Both the position numbers and the translations under genes were made by a program. DNA of 64,000 nucleotides from Flaveria trinervia (taxonomy: Eukaryota; Streptophyta; Magnoliopsida; Asterales; Asteraceae): the NCBI GenBank assembly GCA_025506515.1, contig CM046451.1, positions 52,511,356 to 52,575,355 of the forward strand, written 5' to 3'. Shown piece by piece: positions 45,102 through 56,659 of the stretch. Position 1 is the first letter of the stretch. Each line of letters starts with the position of its first letter. The notes beneath the pieces are model-generated. The model was not told where the DNA came from, searched no databases, and worked only from the letters and a program-made list of their open reading frames with translations.

Positions 45102-46574
45102 TCAATGGGTATAATATCGATAAAACCCTTTTTCTTGGGCATCACGAATTGCATGAATCCGAGTTTCAATATGCTTGGTTCGGGAATGATGAATAGGATT
45201 TTTTACAATCCCAATGGCTGCTTCGTTGTCACAAAACAATGGTGTGTGAAGAAAGTTAATTCCGTAGTCAATCATTTGGTGTTGTATCCAAAGAACTTGG
45301 GAACAACAACTTGAGGCAGCAATGTATTCTGCTTCTCCTGGAGAAAGAGAGACACTGGTCTGTTTCTTGCTCTGCCAAGACACCAGACAATTACCAAGGT
45401 ATTGACACCCTCCTGACACCAATTTTCTGTTTAACCTGCAACCATTAGAATCACTGTCAGAATAAGCATGTAAATCAAAATTCCCTCCATATGGATACCA
45501 TAAGCCTAAACGGGATGATCCTTTTAGATAACAAAATATTCTCTTGACTGCTTTTTCATGGGACTCTTTTGGGGCCGACTGATATCGAGCACAATATCCA
45601 ACAGCAAAAGTGATATCAGAACGACTTGCTGAAAGATACATAAGAGAACCAATCATAGACCTATAGAGATGAGGATCAACAGGTTTCCCGTTCTCATCAG
45701 GAGTGAGATAAGTCTGAGCGGTAAAGGGGGTCATTTCAGGAGATGCGTCGTCCATCTTGAATTTCTTCAAGATTTCTTTAATATACTTCTCCTGATGAAT
45801 AATAATTCCTTCTTGCTTTTGTTCAACTTGCAAACCAAGAAAGAAGCACATTTCTCCCATCATACTCATTTCAAATCGTTGACGCATCACTTCCTCGAAC
45901 TCCCAACATAATACTGAATTTGTAGATCCAAAAATAATATCATCAACATAAACTTGGACAAAAAGCATTTCATCATTCACTTCCTTTTTGAAGAGAGTCA
46001 TATCGATGGTACCACGAGAGAAACCATTGCTCAAGAGATACTTTGTAAGGGTCTCATACCAGATTCGAGGTGCTTGATGAAGACCATACAGAGACTTGTC
46101 AAGCTTGTAGACTTTATCTGAAAAGTCAGGATCCTCAAAACCTGGTGGTTGACACACAAATATCTCCTCATCAATGTCTCCATAAAGAAAAGCACATTTA
46201 ACATCCATCTGATAGACCTTGAACTGTTTATTGGCAGCATGAGCGAGAAAGATCCTGGTTGCTTCAAGACGGGTGACAGGAGCGAAGACTTCAGTATAGT
46301 CAATCCTATCTTCTTCAGCAAAACCTTGCACAACAAGTCTAGACTTGTTACACACCATCACACCACGATCATCCGGTTTGTTCTTAAACACCCATTTGGT
46401 ACCAATTGGGCATTTTTTGGTTGGAAAATCAACCAAGGACCAAACTTTAAGCTTTTGGAATTGTTGAAGCTCTAATTGCATTGACTCCACCCAGCATGGA
46501 TCTAGTAGAGCGGCATTCACATTTTTCAGGACGGTTTGAGAAATGAAGCAGGAAAAGAGATAGATATTAATCAA
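45102..46574 (-). CDS. pol: C3 pol: reverse transcriptase and RNase H, open frame of 490 codons
   Basis: Copia RT and RNase H for making element cDNA. The order is PIGTKWVFKNKPDDRG, VTRLEATRIFLAHAA, MDVKCAFLYGDIDEE, CQPPGFED, LYGLHQAPRIWYE, the catalytic YVDDIIFGSTN near 45935-45955, MMGEMCFFLGLQVEQ and SRSDITFAVGYCARY. RNase H follows with AYSDSDSNG, SPGEAEYIAASSC and SRTKHIETRIHAIRD. All key acids are present. The frame ends GFYRYYTH, where relatives continue for some 20 residues, so a small shift near 45115 trims the end. The start is a matter of convention: this is part of a polyprotein whose upstream integrase frame is broken at about 46575. Confidence 0.9.
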   Translation of the reverse strand: MINIYLFSCFISQTVLKNVNAALLDPCWVESMQLELQQFQKLKVWSLVDFPTKKCPIGTKWVFKNKPDDRGVMVCNKSRLVVQGFAEEDRIDYTEVFAPVTRLEATRIFLAHAANKQFKVYQMDVKCAFLYGDIDEEIFVCQPPGFEDPDFSDKVYKLDKSLYGLHQAPRIWYETLTKYLLSNGFSRGTIDMTLFKKEVNDEMLFVQVYVDDIIFGSTNSVLCWEFEEVMRQRFEMSMMGEMCFFLGLQVEQKQEGIIIHQEKYIKEILKKFKMDDASPEMTPFTAQTYLTPDENGKPVDPHLYRSMIGSLMYLSASRSDITFAVGYCARYQSAPKESHEKAVKRIFCYLKGSSRLGLWYPYGGNFDLHAYSDSDSNGCRLNRKLVSGGCQYLGNCLVSWQSKKQTSVSLSPGEAEYIAASSCCSQVLWIQHQMIDYGINFLHTPLFCDNEAAIGIVKNPIHHSRTKHIETRIHAIRDAQEKGFYRYYTH

Positions 46575-48275
46575 ACCAGATTGACTCTACGTCCGAACAC
46601 CATCAGTGTAGATCCAATAACATTATCAAGAGGATTATCTTTCAAAGTTTTGTAGTCAGTGTCTGAAAGAAAAGTGTGAGGAGAAGTTTCACTCAGATTG
46701 TGTAGGATTAGATGAGGAGAGATAGAGGGAATAGGTTATGAGGGAATAGATAAAGGTGATGAGGAAGGAGATGTTGGTGAAGAAGAATCCGACAATGGAG
46801 AAGATGAACCAACATCAGCTAAAATGGCATCATTTGTAGATGGAGTGGAATGGACAGGTGATGTAGTGGAAGAGATCATGTTGGTTTGAACATTTGGAGT
46901 GGACGCATCATCGTCGAAAGCTGAAAGATTGAATGAATTAAACATAGTTTTGGAGTCAAAGAACCATGCTAGTTCAGATCGAACATGAGAAGAGTTAGAC
47001 TCCTGCCAATCAACATAGAACGACTCTTGAACGATACGTGTTCTCTTGTTATAAACGCGATAGGCCTTTTGAGAAGAGGAGTATCCGACAAAGTAACATT
47101 CATCAGATACAGCACCAAACTTTGTCTTCTGTGATTGAGTGTTTAGAAGAGTGCATGAACATCCAAATGGTTGAAAGAAGTCAATTAAAGGTTTCCTTCT
47201 ATGAAAGAGTTCATAAGGAGTCTTCATCTTATCCTTGACAATCAACACTCAATTTCAAACATATGAAGCACAATTTACAGCTTCAGCCCAGAAGATAATG
47301 GGTAAAGAACATTCTATTAGCATTGTACGTGCAACTTCAATGAGAGTGTGATTCTTTCGTTCAGCTACACCATTCTGTTGAGGTGTCCTGGCGGCACTAA
47401 ACTGTCTTACAATCCCCTTTTGAGCACAGAATGAGTCGAGAATCTGATTTTTGAATTCAATGTCGTTGTCGCTTCTCAGACCCATAACCTTTCTCTTGCT
47501 GATTGTCTCGATAGAAAGAATTAATTTTTGTAATTCTTCAGCAACCTCTCCTTTGTGAGCAAGGAATCTCACCCAAGAATAACTGGAAAATCATCTGTAA
47601 CAACAAGGCAAAAAGATTTTTTAGCAATAGATTTAACGCTAATTGGGTCAAACAAATCAGTATGTAACAGCTCGAGAGGACAAGTTATGTTGTTTTTAAG
47701 TTTGGGCTTATGTGGTTTTTCGTGTTGTTTGCCCTTGGCACACGCCATACATTTTTCGTTAACAGAAAAATCTTTTGAAGGAAGTCCTCTCACGAGATTG
47801 TTTTTCACTAATTTGTTTATTATTTTAAAATTAATGTGGCCCAATCGACGATGCCATAAGAGAGATTCAAAGGTTGAAGCTTTAGAAAGAAGGCAAGTTG
47901 TAGTAGACTTTGACTTGCTGAAGTTCATATCAAGAAGATATGTGTCATGTTTTCTTGGAGCACGCATAATAATCAATTCTTCTGGAATATTAATCTCTGA
48001 TTTTAAAAATTGACAATCATCAGATTTAAACAAGACTGGAATGTTTTTATCACAGATTTGAGAAACACTGAGAAGATTAAATTCCAGCTCAAGAACATAA
48101 TTGACTTTTTCAAGGTTAAAGAACCATTGGTAACTTCTCCTTGCCCAATCATTTTGCCACCCCTTTTGTCGCCAGCAAAAGCAACATATTCTCCGTCAAT
48201 AATTCGATAAATGGTTAGTAAGTCTTTTAGCCCTGTCATATGTTTGGAGCAACCACTATCTACATGCCACATGTT
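46575..48275 (-). pseudogene. pol: C3 pol: protease and integrase, broken
   Basis: The protease motif HVDSGCSKHMTG is at about 48235-48268. GAG_pre-integrase is in 47569-48033 (HRRLGHINFK, CMACAKGKQH). All three catalytic acids of integrase remain: LLHTDLFDP, RSDNDIEF and QQNGVAERKN. A frameshift near 47575 and stops near 47250 and 48040 break the frame. The 46736-47248 piece covers the integrase end (YSSSQKAYRVYN) and a Ser/Pro-rich linker. This is the only copia copy here in which no integrase catalytic residue is lost, apart from C4. Confidence 0.85.
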
Positions 48276-51150
48276 GTTCACAATTTTAGTGGATGACTCC
48301 TGAAATGAAATAAAGAACAGATTAACTCGGTGCAATAGGAACCCATGATTGAACCACTTTATCTTTGGATGAAGTAGATTTTTTGAAAATAAATTAATAA
48401 CCAATTTTGTTAATTTATTTCTAAAACAATTCCTATTAAGATGTTTATTAAGCAATGTAGGACAATTCTTGACAAGATGATCCTCTTGACCACACCTAAA
48501 ACAGTGAGGTTCGTGTCAAGGTCTGCGATGTGATGAGGTAAGAATATGATCAATGATAATTTCCTCATCACATTCAGATATACTAGAATCAATGTCACTA
48601 AAAGTCTCATACATGCCAACAAGTCGAAGTTTCTTTGAACGAGAATTATTATTTACAAATGGATGAATCTTCGTCCGACGTACCAGTAGAACTAGTTCCA
48701 CTGGTACTAGTTTCAGACGAAGACGAAATTTTTTCATCAGATAAAGACATATTTGATGGAATGAAAGATGGAATGGGGTGAGAAAAGAATTTTTCAAAAC
48801 AATTGGTTTTAGTTTGCTCAGGTGACTTAGCAGACAGATCAGTTACATCACAAACATCATCAGAAGAAGAAACATCACCACAATGTACTGAATTAAAAGA
48901 TGAAATAGAACCATCATGAGAACATGAGACAACAGAGTCTGATACCAGATAACTAGAAACAAAAACAGAATTTAAACTAGACTTGTGATCTAACATAGAT
49001 GACTGACAATCAGGTGCACTAATACTAATGCATCCAAGCCCACTAGTTCGTCCATAGTCGTAGTCTTCACAAATGTGCTTAGAGTTAACACCCTTTAAAC
49101 CTGCAAACATATTATTAGTATCTATTTTGATTAAATCATTAGAAGGATGAGGAACATCATAGGAGAATAACAGTATGTACTAGGCGGTGGATAAACCTTT
49201 ACATTTTCATAACCCAATCCCGTTTTAATCCTAGCTCCCCGTTGAGATTTACATAAATCATTGTGTTTCATTCTTGATATGGTCCATTTGTCCAACTTTG
49301 ACTGAAGTTTGCTCGTTTCAAATTCAGCAAGGGAAACTCTTTCGGTCAAAGTGTTGATCTCAACATTTCTTTCTAAAACAATTCGTTTTAAATGATCATT
49401 TTCTTTTAAAGCTTCATTTAATTTAACAAAGTATTTTGATTCATTGATTTTAAGCTCATCATTGATTTGCTTTAAATCCTTTTCATTATCAATTAATAGT
49501 CGATTAGCTTTGTAAATCCCAAATAATCTAATTTTGCAAGCAGATGAGCACATATCCTGAATTACCTCATATGGAAGACCCATCACAATCCTTTCAGCAG
49601 ATAAGGCTTTTTCACATTTCCTCAACAGTGGCAGCATCGTCATCATAATCCGTTCTTTGCCCAGCGCATGAACTTCCTTCCTCTCTTATACCTGCAGATT
49701 TACCTCCCCCTATTCCAGCACCTTTCTCTACCTTCTCATTCTCAGATGTCACAACTTCCCTTTTGAATTCCTTGAAAAGATCAAATCCATCTTTACCATC
49801 TTCCTTTTCATTCCCTTCAACAAGCTCAGCAACCAAAGCATGATTTATCTCAGTTCTTGTTTTCTCAACTTCAGCACTCCAATCAAAGTTAGAAATCAAT
49901 GCAGTTTATTTTTGTGATACATATCTTCCTTCTCCTTCTCAGCTGTTAACCTAGGAACTCCTAAATTGCTTGAATTGGTGACAATTGGAGATGGACAATC
50001 ACATTAAAAGTGTCCTAATTGTTTACAGTTGAAGCATCTCAATTTGGACTTATCAAATCCCAGTTTTGAATTAGATGATTGACCACTGAAGTTCTTCCAT
50101 CCAGTTCTTTCCATAAATCTTCGAGCTCTAAGGATCAACATAGCCATCTGCCATTGAATATCAGTTTCTTCAAGATCATCAGGATCCACCTGATACATGT
50201 CTTCCATAGTCATTCCCTTCCCTTTCAACTCTCCAACTACTAGTGCTTCATAGCTTTGAACAAACATTCCAAAAAGAGCCATTGTTTATGATGGGATTGA
50301 AGTTTCAACATTGGCCTTAGAATTACTCAAATCTCTTCCTACACTACTATTTCCACCGGATAAAGTACTTGTGTTAACTCCTCCCTGAATTGAATTTTGA
50401 ATATGAGAGCTTGCAGCGGATGATGTAAAGTAGCATTTTGTGAAAAACCAGATGCGGGCATCATAGTCTGGTTAAATTCCCATCTCTTCATATCCAACTC
50501 AAATGATTTCAGCTTATTGATAATATCCATTAGCTTGTAGTCTGTGAACCCTCTTTCTTGTTTAAGCATCCTCACCTGAAGACTCCACTGAGGTGGGAGA
50601 GAATCTAGAAGCCTGTTAACTTGTTTACTGTTAGAAAGCTTTTCATCATATTTTTTAAGGTGCTTGAAATAGTCAAGAAACGATTTGTGAGATTTGTCAA
50701 ACTCTCGTTCTTGTATCCAACAAAAGAGTTGAATTCCTTTTCAGCCTGAATGCTCTTGTCTTTTACCAAATCTGCATTGCCATCATAAAACTCACACAGT
50801 GCATCGTAAAGATATTTAGCATTTTTATGCTCTGCAAAACGATTGTAAATGTCTGGAGCCAAACAGAGGGTTAAAGCACCAAAAGCCTTTTGATCACGAT
50901 CGATCAACTTCAGATTCTTTTTAGTGAAAGAGGATGGGTCCTTATTTTAAGAGACAATATCACCAACAGTAACCGTTGGTATGTGAGGACTAGAATTAAT
51001 CGATTCCTATTGGTTGTAATCAGTGTAGAAGAAAATGGCCTTGAGAAATCTCTTCCAATCTTCAAAATTGTCTCCATTAATGAGTCTCGAAGGTCTATTG
51101 GGAGCAACACTTTCAAGATCTGCAAGTGTGAGTGATATTAACTTAGACAT
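48276..51150 (-). pseudogene. gag: C3 gag, broken
   Basis: The ATG at 51148-51150 begins MSKLISLTLADLESVAPN and the UBN2-type domain continues in 50605-50907 (GALTLCLAPDIYNRF), interrupted by TAG near 51004 and TAA near 50948. The knuckle CFNCKQLGHF at 50004-50282 is followed by a TAA where the final cysteine would come. A coiled coil (NTLTERVSLAEFETSKLQ) lies in 49131-49646, a Ser/Thr-rich acidic stretch in 48649-49110, and a last piece with a weak CGQEDH-type knuckle near 48480-48500. There are several stops and shifts. Confidence 0.8.
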
Positions 51151-51821
51151 GATAGTTTCGCTGAGATTGATGTAGTTACGGCAAGAAATAAGATACTTTC
51201 GCAGACACTTTCACAGAAAAAGGTAACTTCGCATGTAATTTCGTTGAAAAACTACTTTCGCTGATACTTTCACAAAAGGATCTAATTTTGCTGAAAATTT
51301 TGACAGCAGTTTCACTCGCCGATTGTCACAACAGGCTTAGTTTCGCTGGTAAGTTCGCACGAAACAAGCTCGAACTTTTGTTCAGACACACTTGCGGCAG
51401 CAATTTAGCTTGAAAATCCTTCACAATCACTAGTGAACTTTCGCTCAAAAAGACTAGTTTCGCAGAACAACTAGAGAACAATTTCCAAATCAATATAAAC
51501 CGTAGTTTCGCTGGAAGAGATTGACAGATTCGTTGAAAGAACTACAGTTTCGCTGAAAGAACTACAGTTTCGCTGAAAGAACTACAGTTTCGCTGATCGA
51601 TCCCAAAACCTTTTTTGACACAAAATCAATCTGCAATCATCAAAAACTCAATGATTTGAGATCTGATGATTAACAAGGCTTCCACAATAGAAAACAAGGT
51701 AAACTCAACCAGTTTCCATATCAAAAACATCCAATGAGTGATCCAAAATGATTGAAACAAGATATTGAACAAATACCACAAAGAAACTCAACAAATAATG
51801 AGCACTAAGGCTCTGATACCA
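51151..51821 (-). promoter_or_regulatory. C3 leader with third family C motif array, and primer binding site
   Basis: Between primer site and gag lies a 660-bp leader. Its gag-proximal half (51151-51600) carries about 15 copies of TTTCGCTGA or TTTCGC, including three tandem 21-bp units AGAACTACAGTTTCGCTGA-like at 51535-51597. The primer site, TGGTATCAGAGCC, is at 51809-51821. No ORF is credible. Confidence 0.82.
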
Positions 51822-51824
51822 TAT

Positions 51825-52346
51825 TGTTGGTCCATGTGATCATAGAATAATGCAAATGATATTAAGAATCGTTCAATATCCAACAAATACACTAAACAAC
51901 AATATCAAAGAGGATTGAACACAATGAGAACCCATTCATAATAAGACAATGATCAATGATAATCAATAACATAAAGCACAAGAATAATTTTGTGTATTAA
52001 CTGCTTGAAATAGTAACTTGCAACAAAGATAATCGATTAGGGTTTTTGCAAGCTTGCCCACAAATAGAAGAAACAAAACAATATATAGCAGTCTATAGTT
52101 TCGCAAACAGTTTCGCTGTAAGCGAAATTGTACTGCCAAAACTATAGTTTCGCCAGATGAAATAGCAGCTTTGTCAAGCGAACAAAACAGCAAACTGTGA
52201 GCGAACTTATAGTTTCTCTCACAGTTTTGCTAGACTAGGAAAATACATAAATCTAAGTCCTTACAAAAGAAAACTAACAAAAGACCTATTACAAATAAAA
52301 GTAACAAATTAAACTAAAGGTGAGTCCAACCTACATATGATCTTCA
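51825..52346 (-). repeat. C3 5' LTR (522 bp)
   Basis: TGTTGGTCC to GATCTTCA, three bases from the primer site. It matches 40056-40578 except in the motif array, where differences cluster. Confidence 0.95.
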
Positions 52347-52380
52347 TAAAGTATGGTCAACTACATGGCTTTTGAGAAAA
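52347..52380 (-). repeat. C2 5' LTR, terminal stub after C3
   Basis: After TAAAG the sequence TATGGTCAACTACATGG continues the family B LTR (C5 has TATGTCAACTGCATGG at 57391). Homology stops near 52380, where gag sequence of C4 begins. The remaining ~275 bp of LTR are missing. Confidence 0.75.
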
Positions 52381-53400
52381 AGAGAGTTAGGATGACCAAG
52401 TCTAAAAGGAAGAACTTGATTATGAAGGCCAAACGAAAGCCCAAGAAGGCTCAAGGATCAAGGCCACCTTTAATTCCATGCAAAAACAAGTTTTTATATC
52501 TGCAGGTTTTGAAGTGGTTAAGACTGAAGGCTCAAACTTGAAATCTAGTACCAGGAGTTCTAGTTTATGTCAAAATCATCCCAGCATTTTAGAGAAGGTG
52601 ATCAGTTATGTACCACTGCTACACAACCTGAACCATCCAACTCTAAAGGTAGTTCTCACCCTAAAAGAATTGCCACAGCATCAGCAAAGATGAAGATGGA
52701 GAAGGAAAGTGATCAAGTTTAGCTTTGTTCCCAAAGGAAGATTCTCAGAAAGAAGAAAATGATTGTGTCATGTGTGGTAGTACTTCTCATTTTGTAAAGG
52801 ATTTCCTCTACAATCCTAAAAGTACTATCCACATGATCAAGAAAGAAACTTCTGAGATGTTGAAGAAAAAGCAAGCTTCGGAAGGAAACTCTTTTCTTTT
52901 CGAAAGCTCCAAAATGACAAAGAAGACAAGTGAAAACTTGCCTTTGGAATAAATGTTGGTCTCGGAATAAATGTTGGTCTCGGAAGAAAGGAATACTTCC
53001 GAAGTACTGAAGCCTGTTTTAGTGATAGCAAGATCTTTTGAAGGTCCAATATCAAAAACTTCCGAAGTTTTAAAAACTTCTGAAGCATTGAAGGTCAAAT
53101 CTAAGCTTCCAAAAATGGTATGGAGGACAAAGAAAAACCATGTGACTGAAAGTTCTTCATCAACATCAGCAAATAATCCTCCAAATTTGACTATAGGATC
53201 AATCACTGTTTCATTGTCTTCAACTTCGTTTGATAAGCCCAAGATCAACAAGGCTTAGGTTTCCAAATGTAACTAACCATCTATTTTATGCAAGAGTAGC
53301 TCAAGAAAAACAAGAATGTATGGATCATTGATAATGGTTGTTCCAGGCACATGATAGGCAATGGGTCACTACTCATTTGAGAAAATTGATAAAGGGCCAG
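52381..53400 (+). pseudogene. gag: C4 gag C-terminal region and protease
   Basis: A Lys/Arg-rich part (MTKSKRKNLIMKAKRKPKK) and the FISAGFEVV-type segment match C2 gag. The knuckle reads CVMCGSTSHFVKDF, with the last cysteine changed to phenylalanine. The Ser/Glu-rich segment 52850-53100 carries family B motifs in its DNA (ACTTCCGAAG several times) and a tandem duplication of TAAATGTTGGTCTCGGA at 52951-52985. The protease site near 53322-53340 reads IDNGCSRHM, so the serine of the DSG triad is lost. Confidence 0.78.
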
Positions 53401-53579
53401 TTGCTTTTATAGGGGATGCTAGAGGTTACATTACCAGAAGGGGCAGGATCACAAATGGTAAGCTCATCATTGAAAAGGTAAACTTTGTTAAGGATCTTGG
53501 ATACAATCTTTTGAGTGTATCTTAATTTTGTAATCAGAGACATAACATGTTTTTCACTAAGCATGAGTTCATTGTTCTC

Positions 53580-54610
53580 AAGCCCACGGTGGTTATTCCT
53601 TGAGAGCATATCCTACTCAAAGCCCCTAGGAGAGGGAACATGTACAAGATGGACTTCCAAGAAACATATCCCTCAGGACAAGTTTCATGATTTCTATATA
53701 AAGAAAATAGTGATGAGTCTTTCTTATAGCATAAAAGAATGTGTTATGTAAACTTTAAAAACATGAATAAACTGATTAAGAATGATTTGGCAACTAAAAT
53801 GCTAAAGAAAGAGTTTACAACTAATGACCATTGTGTTGCATGCCTCAAAGGGAAGCAACACAAAGTGTCCCACAAGTCAAAGGAAAGAAACTCTATCACT
53901 ACTCCCCTAAACTTGTTACATATGGATATATTTGGCCCCACAGGTGTAATGAGTCTAGGAAGGACCTCATATTGTTTAGTGATCACAGATGACTTTACAA
54001 GATTCACTTGGGTCTTCATTTTTAGAACTAAGGATGAGACTCCTGAGATCTTTAAGAGTGTCATCTTAAAGATTGAGAATCAATGTGATCACAAGGTCAA
54101 GACCATAAGATGTGATCAAGGAACTGAATTCAAGAACCAAATCCTTGATACATTTTGTGAAGAAAAGGGTATTTCAAGACAATATAGTGCTCCCAAGACT
54201 CATTAGCAAAACGATGTTTCTGAGAGGACAAACAGGACACTAATTGAAGCTGCAAGAACTATGTTGTCCGACTCTAAACTGCCTATCACCTTTTGGGTAG
54301 AAGTAGTAAACACTGCTAGCTATGTGCAAAATAGAGTTTTAGTGGTCAAGACTCACGGTAAAACTCCTTATGAACTTTGGCTCAAGAGAAAAGCTTTCAG
54401 TTGTTTTCTTAGGTCATTTGGATGTCCTTGCATCATCTTGAATAAGAAACACCAAATAGCCAATTTGCTGAGAAATTAGATGATGGATACTTTATTGGAT
54501 ACTCTTCTCAAGCTAAGGCTTATAGAGTATACAAACTCAGAACTAGAGTAGTTAAGGAGTCAGCCAATATGACCTTCAATGAGCATACTCCCAGTGTGAA
54601 AGTTCTGGTC
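53580..54610 (+). pseudogene. pol: C4 integrase
   Basis: The HHCC region (CYVNFKNMNKLIKN to CVACLKGKQHKVSH, 53739-53880) is followed by the catalytic core. LLHMDIFGP near 53925, RCDQGTEF near 54110 and the glutamate in VSERTNRT near 54220 are all present, but a TAG at 54205 stops the frame just before the last one. The C-terminal part at 54261-54479 (PITFWVEVVNTASYVQNRV) and the YSSQAKAYRVYK segment near 54500-54535 follow in different frames. Non-functional because of the breaks. Confidence 0.82.
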
Positions 54611-55239
54611 CTGATTGGTTGTTTGATATTGATTTAGTTACCAACTGTTTTAACAAATCTTGTGAGAATGTTTTAGGATCCACACATATCTTATCAGCAG
54701 ATGATCTTGTTTCAAGATTTGAGCTGAGAAGACCATCTAACCACACTAGTTTATCTCTAGTAGTAACTAACCCTACAGATGGAGATCCAATCGGCACACC
54801 CATATTAGATTTAGTAGATACATTTGAGGTGCCATCAAATTACAGCTTAGAGGCATAACACTCAAATGAAGGAGCTTCAAATGTGGAACGAAATCACAGT
54901 GATCAAAGTTTCTTGATGCTAATAACCACTCCACTGAAGACAACATAAATGATGTCACACACTCATTGGATCAAGTCTCTCTTGATAAGTGTACTAATGT
55001 GATGGGAGAAACTTCAATGCATGATTTAAATTTCTCTAATTTAGATCTCTTAAAGCAACTTGTTTTGATCCCTCAACTTAGGATCCACAAGTCTCACTCT
55101 ATCACAAACATCATTGGAGATGTTGACACAAGATTAAGAACAAGAGGACAAACCCATAATGCAAATGTTTGTCTTCATTCTTGTTTCTTGTCCCAGATAA
55201 AGCCAAAGAAAGTTGATGAGGCTTTAAAGGATGGAAATT
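54611..55239 (+). pseudogene. C4 integrase-RT linker
   Basis: Low-complexity Asp/Ser/Asn-rich linker in broken frames (54619-54858 and 54966-55241). The piece HSITNIIGDVDTRLRTRGQT near 55095-55155 is the conserved element just ahead of RT and is shared with C1 and C2. Confidence 0.7.
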
Positions 55240-56645
55240 AGGTTGATACTATGCTGGAGGAGCTACTTCAATTAAAAAGGCAAAAGGTTTGGAACCTATA
55301 TCCTCTTCCTCAAGGGAAGATTACCATAGGAACCAAATGGGTGTTCAGGGGTTGATAGAGGACTTGTTGAAAGACAAGGCAAGACTAGTTGTCCAAGGGT
55401 ACACAAAAGAAGAAGGAATTGACTACAAAGATGTCTTTGCTCCTGTAGCAAGACTTGAAGTTGTTAGTATATTCCTAGCTTTTGTTGCATCCAATGATTT
55501 CAAGGTCTACTAGCTTGATGTCAAGTGTGTCTTTCTATATAGGGTGATTGATGAAGAGGTGTATGTCAAACAACCACCTGGTTTTGCAGATCCTGATCAT
55601 CCTGATTATGTATGCAAGCTTGATAAAGCTCTTTATGGGCTACATCAAGCTCCAAGGAAGTGGTATGAGACTTTATCTCAGTATCTCTATTAACATGGTT
55701 ACAAAAGAGGTACTATATATGGAACTCTCTTTATCAAAGAAATAAGGAATGACTTAATGTTAGTTCAAATATATGTAGATAACATTATCTTTGGTTTAAC
55801 CAATTTAGAGCTCTACAAAGACTTTGAGAAGCTAATGAAGAATAGATTTGAAATAAATGCAATAGGAGAACTCAATTTATTTCTAGGAATTCAAGTGAAG
55901 TAAGTTGACAGTGGCATCTTCATAAGTCAATCAAATTATATACAAGACATACTTACAATATTCAACATGACTGATTGTAAGATTGCAAAGAAACCCATAG
56001 CAAGAAACAACTCCCTTGGACCAGACACTAAGTGGGAGTGTGTGGATGAACACCTTTACAAGGCTATGATTGGGTCTCTTATGTATCTTACAACTAGCAA
56101 GCCTAATATCATGTTTGCCAAATGCATTTATGCAAGATATCAAGGCAACTCCAAGATGCCACACTTGGCCACTATCTAAGATACCTCAAAGGTGCTGCTA
56201 CACTAAATCTTTGGTATCCAAGAATTATGACTTCAACCTGTATGCATATACAGATAGCGACTATGCTGGCTACAATATGACTGCAAAGTCTACATCTAGG
56301 GGATGTCAATTCCTTGGTGGAATGATATTCTCATAGCAATGCAAGAAACAATCTTATGTATCTACATCAACTGCTGAAGCGGAATACATTGTTGCTGCTA
56401 GCTGTTGTGCTCAAGTGCTTTGGATTCAAAATCAAATGCTGGACTATGGATTCAACTTCAAATAGACTCCCATCCATATATAAAAAAATAGTGCTATCTC
56501 TATTACAAAGAATCTTTTGCAGCACTCAAGGACAAAACACATCAATATCAGGTATCATTTAGTTAGAGATAACTTTGAAAAGAGATTAATCAAACTAGTC
56601 ATAGTTAACACAAATGAGTCAGAACATCTTGGTGTTGAAGGCCGG
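55240..56645 (+). pseudogene. pol: C4 reverse transcriptase and RNase H
   Basis: RT signatures: KDKARLVVQGYTKEEGIDY, KQPPGFADPDHPDYV and LYGLHQAPRKWYE. The catalytic box near 55768-55785 reads YVDNIIF, so the second aspartate is lost. In-frame stops lie near 55240, 55511, 55692 and 55901. RNase H follows at 55967-56560 (SKPNIMFAKCIYARYQ, AYTDSDYAGYN, STAEAEYIVAAS) with more stops. The C-terminal NTNESEHLG segment ends near 56645. Confidence 0.83.
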
Positions 56646-56659
56646 TCCTCTTAGTTGAA

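Larger units (their letters stand above)
40056..52346 (-). mobile_element. C3: complete Ty1/copia SIRE-type element, family C (12.3 kb)
   Basis: Minus-strand order: 5' LTR 51825-52346, primer site, long leader with motif array, gag, protease, integrase, RT-RNase H, spacer with a second motif array, ORF3, polypurine tract, 3' LTR 40056-40578. The LTRs differ by roughly 7-8% by eye, concentrated in the motif array, so it is an old insertion. Even so, RT-RNase H (490 codons) and most of ORF3 (637 codons) are still open. Confidence 0.95.
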
